64,000 nucleotides of DNA, from NCBI GenBank assembly GCA_029975965.1, contig JARKOV010000114.1:67964-131963 (forward strand), in the 5' to 3' direction. This document shows positions 1 to 8,205 of this stretch, in pieces; the stretch's first letter is position 1, and every line of letters begins with the position of its first letter. The notes under the pieces were generated by a model. That model searched no databases. It was not told the origin of the DNA and saw only the letters and a program-made list of their open reading frames with translations. Source of the stretch: Anaerolinea sp. (GTDB lineage: Bacteria > Chloroflexota > Anaerolineae > Anaerolineales > Anaerolineaceae). A program made the translations under genes and the position numbers.

Positions 1-1134
1 CAAATTGCGTCCCTTCTTTTACCGATCAAACTTATTGGCGGAGCGATTATTTTCCAATCTCTTTTTGCTTTGAACTTGGCGACGCTCCAAGGACTTGGTC
101 AGTTTAAGAGTAGATCAGCCATTGAAATGATAGACGCTTTTCTTGGTTTGTCCCTGGTAGTCATTTTGGTGTCCAGGTATCAGATCATCGGTATAGCGTG
201 GGCGTTATTGCTGTCGGGTTTCTTATCATTTATTCTTTCTTCGTCCATTATCGTAAAGAGGGTGTCTTTAAAGAAGGTTTCGAAGTTTTCACTTAATAAA
301 GCTGTTTTCAACCAGATTTTAAGATTTTCTTCTCCGATTTTTCTCACAACAGTATCGATATATTTTTTCTATTGGATTGGGGATATCTTGCTAAAGAATT
401 TGGTAGTACAACTGGAACAAGTTGGATGGATGTATATAGCAAGGTCAATCGGGCAGATTATCTTATTCATCCCAGCAGCGATCAGCATACCTTATCTTCC
501 ATCCATATCAACTCATCTAGATGATCCGTCAGCAAACGTCAGGTCTTTCACTAGAATTAGCTGGTTTCTCTCCTTTATCGTGGGGATAGCTGTTGGATTA
601 TCAGTCAAAATTCTTGTGCCATTGTTATATGGTACTGAATATTCAAAAGCAGGTGAATCGATATTCTTGTATTCATTGGCTTCTATTCCGATGGCTATGA
701 CGACCTTGACCTATTCAACAATTTTTATTGGCCGAGGGTACGTTTGGCCGCTATTATTTCTAACCCTCCTTTGGGGATGTATATTCGTCACCCTGGCTTA
801 TTTCTTATTACAAATGGCAGGAATCAACGGCATTATGATCGCGTATTTATTCTCTTATGGATTGTTCCTGGCTGCGGCTTCTTATTACTTGCATAACCAA
901 AATATCCTCTTGGGCATCTCCCTGAGCTACATTGTTTATGTCTTCGTTTCGGCATTTATCGCCTTATTATTACAGCAATTACCATTTGGAGGCGTTTACA
1001 TTGCAACGAGCGTTCTTTTGATATCCAGCGTGATTTGTGTTGGGTTTTTTCTGCTAGATACGAAGAGCCGCGAAATGATCATGAATGTTCTGAAATATGA
1101 TTTTAAAGATAGAATTCTCCACCTCAGGCGTTAA
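1..1134 (+). CDS. Wzx-like polysaccharide flippase (5' partial)
   Basis: The frame is open from the first base of the window, so the N-terminus lies outside; 377 residues are visible. It is almost entirely hydrophobic, with about ten membrane segments in the alternating pattern of MATE/MOP-superfamily polysaccharide transporters (Wzx, RfbX). Such proteins flip undecaprenyl-linked oligosaccharides across the inner membrane. The sequence is visibly AT-rich compared with genes after about 3300, which suggests acquisition with the sugar locus. Two glycosyltransferase genes follow closely on the same strand, fitting a polysaccharide assembly role. Substrate is unknown. The family is assigned from topology and context, not from a catalytic motif. 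Confidence 0.75.
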   Translation, partial: QIASLLLPIKLIGGAIIFQSLFALNLATLQGLGQFKSRSAIEMIDAFLGLSLVVILVSRYQIIGIAWALLLSGFLSFILSSSIIVKRVSLKKVSKFSLNKAVFNQILRFSSPIFLTTVSIYFFYWIGDILLKNLVVQLEQVGWMYIARSIGQIILFIPAAISIPYLPSISTHLDDPSANVRSFTRISWFLSFIVGIAVGLSVKILVPLLYGTEYSKAGESIFLYSLASIPMAMTTLTYSTIFIGRGYVWPLLFLTLLWGCIFVTLAYFLLQMAGINGIMIAYLFSYGLFLAAASYYLHNQNILLGISLSYIVYVFVSAFIALLLQQLPFGGVYIATSVLLISSVICVGFFLLDTKSREMIMNVLKYDFKDRILHLRR

Positions 1135-1146
1135 TGAAGGCGAATC

Positions 1147-2331
1147 ATGGATACGGATAAATCTATAGCGATCCTATCTTTGGGCAATATTGATCTTCAA
1201 ATCCATTCCCGGGTTTTGCGCCAAATTTATACAACCGGCACGAAGTATCCGGTTGACGTAATTGCCTATGGGGCGAAAAAGGAAATAACAAATCTTCCGG
1301 TTCGATCATTGCATATTGTAGGTTCGCTTTTAGAGCCGAAATTTAAGAGGGCCTTCTTAACCTTCTTCTTCCTGTCGGTGGGTCGGTTCTTTCCTGAGTG
1401 GGGTTATGAGAATTGGTACTGGCATCGCCCAGGTCACCAAAAGGCGTTAACAATTTTAAATTCCCGAGATATCGACATAATCATAGCGAATAATTGGTGG
1501 TCAATGCCTGTTGCATCAAAATATAAAAATGGCCGGCACACTAAAATAATTTTGGACTTACACGAATATTCACTGGATGAGTTTACAGATCGAGGTTGGT
1601 TGAAGTATCTGTATCAACCCATGATTGAATATCAATTCCGGAATTACCTGAAATATGCCGATGCCACTATCGTGGTAAATGAGACTGTGGCTGAACGCTA
1701 CCATCATGAATTCGGAATTCAGCCAATTGTGGTGATGAATTCCCCTGTGCTTGATGAAACCACATCATTCAGACCCACACAACCATTCAAGATCAAACTG
1801 GTTCATCATGGCTACGCTGCACGGGAGCGTAGATTGGAATGGATGATTGAAATTTTAAGGCACCTCGATGATCGTTTTTCAATGACATTTATTTTAGGTG
1901 GAGACACGAGATACATTGATGAATTGAAAAAAATAGCCGATCTTGTCACACCAGGCCGAGTGTCTTTTCATCCTTTTGTTCCACCTGCCGAATTACCTAA
2001 AACCTTAAACCAATTTGACATGGGGATATTTGTCATTCCGTCCAAAGGGTACAGTCTCAGGACGTCGTTGCCGAATAAATTTTTCGAATTCTTAATGGCT
2101 TGTTTACCGGTCTGCGTAGGGTCATTACCTGAAATGGCAAAAATTATCGAGCAATATAATTGCGGAGTTGCAGTCGATACGATTGATCCCGTAAGAATTG
2201 CTTCCGCATTGAATGGCTTGTCGGTTGAAAATATCGATCTGATGAAAAAAGCGGCGATGCGTGCACGCCAATCCCTCAATGCTGATCTTGAACAGAAGAA
2301 ATTGCTCGATCTGATCCAGAGTCTCGATTAA
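1147..2331 (+). CDS. Glycosyltransferase family 4-like protein
   Basis: A soluble 394-residue protein with the two-lobed layout of GT-B glycosyltransferases. The C-terminal half has the typical sugar-nucleotide lobe: a strand-turn segment near LVHHGYAARERR, then SLRTSLPNKFFEFLMACLP, corresponding to the conserved PxKxFEyma stretch before the donor-binding glutamate region. It starts 12 bases after the flippase and probably shares its transcript. It probably adds a sugar to the lipid-linked repeat unit; donor and acceptor cannot be told from the sequence. Base composition is AT-rich like the flippase, unlike the genes downstream. Confidence 0.8.
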   Translation: MDTDKSIAILSLGNIDLQIHSRVLRQIYTTGTKYPVDVIAYGAKKEITNLPVRSLHIVGSLLEPKFKRAFLTFFFLSVGRFFPEWGYENWYWHRPGHQKALTILNSRDIDIIIANNWWSMPVASKYKNGRHTKIILDLHEYSLDEFTDRGWLKYLYQPMIEYQFRNYLKYADATIVVNETVAERYHHEFGIQPIVVMNSPVLDETTSFRPTQPFKIKLVHHGYAARERRLEWMIEILRHLDDRFSMTFILGGDTRYIDELKKIADLVTPGRVSFHPFVPPAELPKTLNQFDMGIFVIPSKGYSLRTSLPNKFFEFLMACLPVCVGSLPEMAKIIEQYNCGVAVDTIDPVRIASALNGLSVENIDLMKKAAMRARQSLNADLEQKKLLDLIQSLD

Positions 2332-2353
2332 TTCTTGTGCTGTGATACATCTC

Positions 2354-3325
2354 ATGGTTTCAACGAAGAAGAATCCCGTAATCTCGGTCGGACTCGTTAC
2401 CTGGAACAGCGCACAGGACCTCTCGGCATGCCTGGATGGCCTCGACCGGCAAGACCTGCCTGTGGAGTTGGTCGTTGTGGATAATGCGTCGACCGATGAT
2501 TCGGTCGGGTTGATCAACGATCGAATGCCTGAAACAATGATCATTCGGAACGATAGCAATGAGGGATTTTGTAAGGGTCACAACAGGGCTATTCGCAATG
2601 CTCATGGCAAGTATTATCTCGCTTTAAATCCGGACGTGCATTTGAATGCGGGTTATCTGCCTGCGTTGATTGCCGAGATGGAGCAAGATGCCAGGGTGGG
2701 AATTACATGCGGTAAGCTCTTGCTCAGCGAATTCTCTGGACCACAAAGGATTGACACCACGGGGTTGTTTATCGACCGGAAGCGCAGGCAATACCTTCGT
2801 GGCCATGGCGAGGTGGACAAAGGTCAATACGACCAGGTGTCTGAGGTGTTCGGCGCAGATGGCGCAGCGCCTCTGTACCGGCGTGAGATGCTTGAGGATG
2901 TCCAGGTTAACGGTGAGTATTTCGACGAGATCTTCGTTTCTCACAAAGAGGACGTCGATTTATCCTGGCGGGCGCGGTTGCTGGGCTGGCGCTGTATCTA
3001 CACGCCGCACGCCGTCGGCTACCACCGGCGGTCGTTCCGCCCGGGCCGCCGGCAGCCAATGTCGAGTGAAATCAAATTGGACGCAGTGAAGAATCGCTAT
3101 CTCTTGTTGATCAAAAATGAATTGCCCCAAGGTTGGCGAAGGGATTGGCTGCAGATCGTGTCTTATGACTTGTTGATCATGGCGTATTCTCTCCTTTTTG
3201 AGCGCAGTTCGCTGTGCGCGATTGGCAGGGTAAAGCGGTTATTGCCCCGTGCCAGGGCATGGCGCGCGGAGATCATGCGGCGTAAGGTGATCGATTCGAA
3301 GGAAATGTTACAGTGGTTCCGCTAG
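2354..3325 (+). CDS. Glycosyltransferase family 2 (rhamnosyltransferase-like)
   Basis: GT-A glycosyltransferase of the family 2 rhamnosyltransferase type, about 323 residues. Visible motifs are the N-terminal VTWNS and VVVDNASTDDS donor-binding segment, LNPDVHL (the DXD-like site), and HKEDVDLSWRARLLGW followed by YHRRS, the acceptor and catalytic region usual for WbbL-like enzymes. An upstream in-frame GTG at 2342 would add four residues; I chose the ATG because the family usually begins a few residues before the first strand, but no clear Shine-Dalgarno decides it. The gene lies between a GT4 and a WecG-like gene, so it most likely builds the same glycan. Confidence 0.85.
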   Translation: MVSTKKNPVISVGLVTWNSAQDLSACLDGLDRQDLPVELVVVDNASTDDSVGLINDRMPETMIIRNDSNEGFCKGHNRAIRNAHGKYYLALNPDVHLNAGYLPALIAEMEQDARVGITCGKLLLSEFSGPQRIDTTGLFIDRKRRQYLRGHGEVDKGQYDQVSEVFGADGAAPLYRREMLEDVQVNGEYFDEIFVSHKEDVDLSWRARLLGWRCIYTPHAVGYHRRSFRPGRRQPMSSEIKLDAVKNRYLLLIKNELPQGWRRDWLQIVSYDLLIMAYSLLFERSSLCAIGRVKRLLPRARAWRAEIMRRKVIDSKEMLQWFR

Positions 3326-4107
3326 TCTCGAGCTTTCCTATGCAAACTGTTAATTTGCTCGGTATCCGTGTCAGCGCCATCAACATGCAAATAGCCCTGG
3401 ACTGTTTTGCGCGTTGGACTGAAAATAAAAAAAAGGCATACATCTGCGTGACCAATGTTCACGTGCTCATGGAAGCCCAGGCGTCCGGCGACCTTCGCCG
3501 TGTCCTCAACCGCGCCGGCATGGTCACCCCCGATGGGATGCCGCTGGTGTGGTACTCGCACCTGAAAGGGCACCGGCACGTCTCGCGCGTATACGGCCCC
3601 GACCTGCTGCTGGCGGCCTGCCAGCGCTCGTTAGAAACCGGCTGGTCGCACTACTTCTACGGGGGCGCGCCAGGCGTGGCGGAGAAACTCGCAGCGAACC
3701 TGCGCCTTCGCTTCCCCGGCCTGCGCGTCGCCGGCACGAGCACTCCGCCTTTCCGCCCGCTGACCGCTGAAGAGGACCGCGCCGCGGTGGCGGAGATCAA
3801 CGCTTCGGGCGCCGACATCCTTTGGGTGGGGCTGGGCGCACCGAAACAGGAGCTTTGGATGGCGGAGCACCTGGGCAGAATCGACGCACCGGTGATGGTG
3901 GGGGTGGGGGCGGCGTTCGACTTTCACGCCGGCGTCAAGCGCCAGGCGCCGCGCTGGATGCAGCGCAGCGGCTTGGAGTGGCTGTTCCGCCTGGTCACCG
4001 AGCCGAAGCGCCTGTGGAAACGCTACCTGGTCAACAATCCGCTGTTCGTCTGGCTGGTTCTGTTGCAGTTGCTCGGCATCCAGCGCTACCCGGTCGAAGA
4101 ATCTTAA
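3313..4107 (+). CDS. WecG/TagA/CpsF family glycosyltransferase
   Basis: 264 residues matching the WecG/TagA (GT26) family, which transfers ManNAc, ManNAcA or a similar sugar to polyprenyl-pyrophosphoryl-GlcNAc. Family motifs are present: TPDGMPLVW near residue 77 (containing the catalytic Asp/Thr region), YFYGGAPGV, and LGAPKQELWM. The GTG start at 3313 has a Shine-Dalgarno GAAGGA nine bases upstream and overlaps the end of the previous gene by 13 bases, suggesting translational coupling; an internal ATG at 3340 is an alternative. This is the point where the locus turns clearly GC-rich. Confidence 0.9.
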   Translation: MVPLVSSFPMQTVNLLGIRVSAINMQIALDCFARWTENKKKAYICVTNVHVLMEAQASGDLRRVLNRAGMVTPDGMPLVWYSHLKGHRHVSRVYGPDLLLAACQRSLETGWSHYFYGGAPGVAEKLAANLRLRFPGLRVAGTSTPPFRPLTAEEDRAAVAEINASGADILWVGLGAPKQELWMAEHLGRIDAPVMVGVGAAFDFHAGVKRQAPRWMQRSGLEWLFRLVTEPKRLWKRYLVNNPLFVWLVLLQLLGIQRYPVEES

Positions 4108-4141
4108 CGAAAGTGTAATCATCAAACTCCGGCATCATTTC

Positions 4142-4147
4142 TATAAT
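4142..4147 (+). promoter_or_regulatory. Candidate -10 box before the polyprenyl-P sugar transferase
   Basis: TATAAT at 4142-4147, 27 bases before the ATG at 4175, in the only gap of this plus-strand gene run. The region 17 bases upstream (TCATCA) is a poor -35, so only the -10 is supported. Confidence 0.4.
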
Positions 4148-4174
4148 TGAGGTGGATAGAGACAACGATCGGTC

Positions 4175-5584
4175 ATGTTCCGCCGCTTTTCGGTCAACTT
4201 TGCCATTTTCTCCATGCTGCTCGACATGCTGCTGGTCGATGCGGCGCTGTTCCTCTCTGCGGAGGTGCGCGAGCCGCTGACCGGCGTGCTGCCGTTCCTC
4301 AAGGAGCTGGCGCCTGTCGAGCTGCCCTGGCTGCTCTACGCGGTCTTTCCGTTGATGTGGGTGGGCATCCTGTTGAATTTCTCGGTCTACGACGGGCGGC
4401 GCAACTTCCGCATCGTCGACGAGCTGGGCAGCCTGACCCTCGGCTCGCTGCTGGCGGCGGTCTCGCTGGCGGGCATCCTCTACTTCACCTACCGCGACGT
4501 GTCGCGCTTCCTGTTTGTGATGGCGGCGGGCTCGGCGTACCTGTTGATGGTGGCCTGGCGCGGAGTGGCGCGCATGGCCTTCCAGCGCAACGGCCTGCAC
4601 GTCCAGGTGCGGCGGGTGTTGATCCTGGGGGCGGGCGAGGTGGGTCGCAAGCTGGCAAAGCAGATCGCCGGCGCGCCGGGCTTTGGGCTGGAGCTGGCCG
4701 GCTTCCTCGACGACGACTGGCAGCGCCAGGCCGACCACGGCGATATCCTCGGCTCGCTCGACGTGGCGCGGCGGGTGGTGCTCGAGAAGCAGGTCGACGA
4801 CGTGGTGCTGGCCCTGCCGCGCTCCGAGCACCAGCGCCTGACTGAAGTGGTCAGCACCCTCCACGACCTGCCGGTGCGCGTGTGGGTGATCCCCGATTAC
4901 TTTTCGCTCACCCTGCACCGCGCCCAGGTGGAGGATTTCGCCGGCATCCCGATGCTCGACCTGCGCGCTCCGGCGCTCAGCGAATACCAGCGCCTGCTCA
5001 AGCGCGCCTTCGACCTGGCGCTGTGCGTGGTGTTGCTGCCGTTCATCCTGCCGGTTATGGCCGTGGCGGCGCTCGCCGTCCGCCTGGACAGCCCCGGGCC
5101 GGTGTTTTACTACGCGCGGCGGGCCGGTGAAAATGGGCGCATCTTCCGCATGATCAAGTTCCGCACCATGGTGCAGGGCGCCGACCAGCTCCAGCCGGCG
5201 GTGGGGCAGGTGGACGAGAATGGGAGCATCCTGCACAAACGACGCGACGACCCGCGCGTGACGCGGGTGGGGCGCATCCTGCGGCGAACCAGCATCGACG
5301 AGCTGCCCCAGGTCTTCAACGTGCTCAACGGCGAGATGAGCCTGGTCGGTCCGCGCCCCGAAATGCCCGAGCTGGTCGAGCGCTACGACCTGTGGCAGCG
5401 CCGGCGTTTCACCGTGCCGCAGGGTATCACCGGCTGGTGGCAGGTCAATGGGCGCAGCGACAAGCCGATGCACCTGCACACCGATGAAGACCTCTACTAC
5501 GTGCAGAACTACTCGCTCTGGCTGGATCTGCAGATCCTGGCGCGCACCGCGTGGGCGGTTGTCAGGGGCAAAGGGGCGTATTAA
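4175..5584 (+). CDS. Undecaprenyl-phosphate glycosyl-1-phosphate transferase (WcaJ/EpsE type)
   Basis: 469-residue membrane enzyme starting polysaccharide synthesis by moving a sugar-1-phosphate onto undecaprenyl phosphate. Layout is classical: four N-terminal membrane segments (about 5-115), a Rossmann-like domain with ILGAGEVGRKLAKQI (about 148-162), another membrane segment near 285, then the catalytic sugar-transferase domain with KFRTMV, the DEL motif in SIDELPQVFNVL, SLVGPRPEMPE and GITGWWQVNGRSD. It is full length. It converges with the minus-strand operon, whose last gene ends 9 bases away, with no visible terminator between them. The first sugar is not predictable. Confidence 0.92.
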   Translation: MFRRFSVNFAIFSMLLDMLLVDAALFLSAEVREPLTGVLPFLKELAPVELPWLLYAVFPLMWVGILLNFSVYDGRRNFRIVDELGSLTLGSLLAAVSLAGILYFTYRDVSRFLFVMAAGSAYLLMVAWRGVARMAFQRNGLHVQVRRVLILGAGEVGRKLAKQIAGAPGFGLELAGFLDDDWQRQADHGDILGSLDVARRVVLEKQVDDVVLALPRSEHQRLTEVVSTLHDLPVRVWVIPDYFSLTLHRAQVEDFAGIPMLDLRAPALSEYQRLLKRAFDLALCVVLLPFILPVMAVAALAVRLDSPGPVFYYARRAGENGRIFRMIKFRTMVQGADQLQPAVGQVDENGSILHKRRDDPRVTRVGRILRRTSIDELPQVFNVLNGEMSLVGPRPEMPELVERYDLWQRRRFTVPQGITGWWQVNGRSDKPMHLHTDEDLYYVQNYSLWLDLQILARTAWAVVRGKGAY

Positions 5585-5592
5585 GTGGGGGA

Positions 5593-8205
5593 TTACTGGA
5601 TATTCTCGTAGACGTACAGGCACCCGTTTTCGGGAGAAAAACACAGGTCGTCCACCAGGGCGGTTGTTGGCTCCGGAGCTGTTGAAGTGATTGCCGCATA
5701 GAACCGCGCAGTCACCGCAGAGGAGGGGGCGACCGCGAAAAAACCAACCACATTCCAGTCGTTTGATAGACTCTGCCAGCTTTGGGCAACGCCGATGCGG
5801 TTATGGGCGTTGTCGAACCATTCAAGCTGCATCTGCAAATTTCCTGCCCCATCCGACAGCCTGGCCTGATAGAAAGCGGAATAGAGCTGGTCTCCCACGA
5901 CGGGTACATCTTGATAGATATAGCGATACCGGTCTGCGGGGTTGGGTGAATAAAGCCGGACCGCCTGGCGTGTTTCCTCGATCAATTGCTCAGGGTCTCC
6001 AGCGACTATCCAATCGACCGGTTTGCCGATGCTATCCAGGCGGTCAAATTTTGGATTTTGCAGAAGGTTCACCGCTGTTACCGGTGATATGGAAGAGGAT
6101 GTGTATTCACACAGAAATAAGCCATCGTTCGCGGTTAAAACAGGGCAATGATCTCGATAAAATGCCCAATCCATCAGGGGGATTTGATAATACTGTGGCG
6201 CTGCTTGAATGGCGGCTGGATAAACCAGCACATAGCGAATGTCGAATCTTTTCAGAAGAGTATGGATTTGCTCTGCGTCTGTGGCGCGCCTCATCAACTG
6301 ACCTGCCAGGGAGAACAGAGACCCATAGACTTTGTTGTTAAGATATAATCGGCCCTCCGTGCCTAACCCAAGCACATTGCCACGATCTCCCTTTCGAGCG
6401 AGGTACTGGTAGAGGGGGTACTCCGGAATGGCTCGCTTGAGCAATTGCTCTCTGGTTTCCAGCCCAAATGCATATCGAATTGGAAAACGCTCGGGTATTT
6501 CCCAATATCGCACGATGGTTGGAATCCAGGTGCCGAACAGATAAATCGCAAGGAGGGTCGGCAAGAAAATTCTCCCCACCACCGAATTTCCTGGCGAGGA
6601 TCCTAATTTCGATAGATTCACGCCGCTTAATGCGCAAAGGATCGGGAATACCGGCAGGAAGTATCTTGCATTCAATGCGGAAACGCCAAAACCAACGAAG
6701 GTCAGGATGGCAAATCCAAGCAAGAGCCAATCGATCGTTCGCTCTCTCCGGTCAAACAGAGATAGGGTCCAGGGAATGGCCAATAAGGACACGGCTGAAA
6801 GAGCTCCTCCGGGTGCCTGATGGTAGAAACGGTTGCTGTTGACGGCAAGATCCAAAGGGAGGCTCAAAAAGCGAGATTGCATCACCCGGTCTATTTCCGC
6901 TGTAAAGAAGGTGTCTTCGACCCATTCAGGGCTGTGGAAAAAGTGGTTGTAGTTCGGGAAGATTGGATTGCCCGTCCAAATCCAGCTCATCACAAACCAG
7001 GGCGCGGCGAGCAAAAGGATCGGTAATCCCCATCGAATCAGGATATCTCTAAGGGCAGATAATCTTTTCTGCAGAATTACAAGAACGAATAAACATATCG
7101 CGGTGGACATCAAGACGGGGAACGAGCTAATCTTAATTCCTAAGGCTAATCCGCCGAAAAAACCAGCATACCAGAGAAACCTTTTTTGGCCTTCTTGATG
7201 CCAGATAACCAAAGCCAATAGACATGCCAGGCAAAATAGCACGGTAAAAATATCGATATTCGGGGTCGAGCTTTCAATCGATACAATTGGGATGCTCAGC
7301 CATAAAAGGCTGGCATATAAAGCTACTCGATCGTCCCAAATTCTGCGGCAAAAAACAAACAGCAACAGGGCGCACAGAACACCTGCGGACAAATGCAGCC
7401 AATTTGGGATCGGTTGATCTCCGAGCAAGAGAGCCAGCGTGTAGAGCATCTCGACGTAGTGCGACGCGTAGGTTTGAGCAGATTCCTCGATCTCGACCAG
7501 GCCCTGATTGGCGATGTATATGTTCGGCGCGCTGACATGGTAACTCTGCGCGTCGTAGCGCAGCGCCGGGGAAACCGCCCAAAACCAGTTGAAAATGATG
7601 AAGATGGCTATTGCCGCAAGCAAGAGTTGAAGGTGGCGGTTTTCCTCGCCGATTGAAATCAGCTTGATGGCGCGCTGAGCCAGATTCTTGTTTGACCTGA
7701 ACAAGGTGGGCAGGGAAGCGAGGATGATCAGAACAAGGATGACGATGACCAGCCACTGAGTGAACCCTTTTAATAATCCCAGCGCAGTCCCGACGACCAT
7801 CAAGATTCCTAGACCGAACACCGCCGATAGCGTTAATTGCTCGAGCGTGCCGGATCTTGCGGGCCTGGGGCGGAAGAGCAAACTGCCCCCGGAGATTGCG
7901 GCGAGCATCAGGGTGAGGTAACCAGGAACCACCCTCCATGCCCCTGTCCTGACCAGGGTAATGGTTGCCAGTATTCCGAGAATAAGGAGGGAAAGGATGA
8001 GAAGCCAGCGAATCCGGCGGAGAAGAACCAGCGCTATGCAAACCAAACAAAAACCTGCCACGCCAAGCAGGTAAGGGAGATCTGTGGGGCGATGATTCTT
8101 CAGAAAAACCTGTGCGGAAATCCAGACGCCACTCAACAGAACGGCGACCACCGCCCAGCGGCCAAGCGTTCCAAGAGGATTTTCTCTGAATTGCGGCAAT
8201 TTCAT
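5593..8205 (-). CDS. GT39-like multi-pass membrane glycosyltransferase
   Basis: 870 residues. About a dozen membrane helices fill residues 10-560, with the ArnT/PMT-like extracytoplasmic start after the first helices (RYDAQSYHVSAPNIY, the acidic site region near 215) and ALNARYFLPVFP further on. The C-terminal 270 residues are soluble and beta-rich, probably an external carbohydrate-binding or jelly-roll domain. Such proteins use polyprenyl-phosphate sugars on the outer face of the membrane. It is the last gene of the minus-strand operon; its ATG overlaps the stop of the upstream gene (ATGA, 8202-8205). The GT39/GT83 family is inferred from topology. Confidence 0.7.
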   Translation of the reverse strand: MKLPQFRENPLGTLGRWAVVAVLLSGVWISAQVFLKNHRPTDLPYLLGVAGFCLVCIALVLLRRIRWLLILSLLILGILATITLVRTGAWRVVPGYLTLMLAAISGGSLLFRPRPARSGTLEQLTLSAVFGLGILMVVGTALGLLKGFTQWLVIVILVLIILASLPTLFRSNKNLAQRAIKLISIGEENRHLQLLLAAIAIFIIFNWFWAVSPALRYDAQSYHVSAPNIYIANQGLVEIEESAQTYASHYVEMLYTLALLLGDQPIPNWLHLSAGVLCALLLFVFCRRIWDDRVALYASLLWLSIPIVSIESSTPNIDIFTVLFCLACLLALVIWHQEGQKRFLWYAGFFGGLALGIKISSFPVLMSTAICLFVLVILQKRLSALRDILIRWGLPILLLAAPWFVMSWIWTGNPIFPNYNHFFHSPEWVEDTFFTAEIDRVMQSRFLSLPLDLAVNSNRFYHQAPGGALSAVSLLAIPWTLSLFDRRERTIDWLLLGFAILTFVGFGVSALNARYFLPVFPILCALSGVNLSKLGSSPGNSVVGRIFLPTLLAIYLFGTWIPTIVRYWEIPERFPIRYAFGLETREQLLKRAIPEYPLYQYLARKGDRGNVLGLGTEGRLYLNNKVYGSLFSLAGQLMRRATDAEQIHTLLKRFDIRYVLVYPAAIQAAPQYYQIPLMDWAFYRDHCPVLTANDGLFLCEYTSSSISPVTAVNLLQNPKFDRLDSIGKPVDWIVAGDPEQLIEETRQAVRLYSPNPADRYRYIYQDVPVVGDQLYSAFYQARLSDGAGNLQMQLEWFDNAHNRIGVAQSWQSLSNDWNVVGFFAVAPSSAVTARFYAAITSTAPEPTTALVDDLCFSPENGCLYVYENIQ

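Noticed and set aside
4031..5644. Long minus-strand open frame (537 codons) opposite the sugar transferase
   Set aside because: It mirrors the GC-rich codon pattern of the real gene on the plus strand, has low-complexity His/Gln/Arg-rich sequence and no motif.
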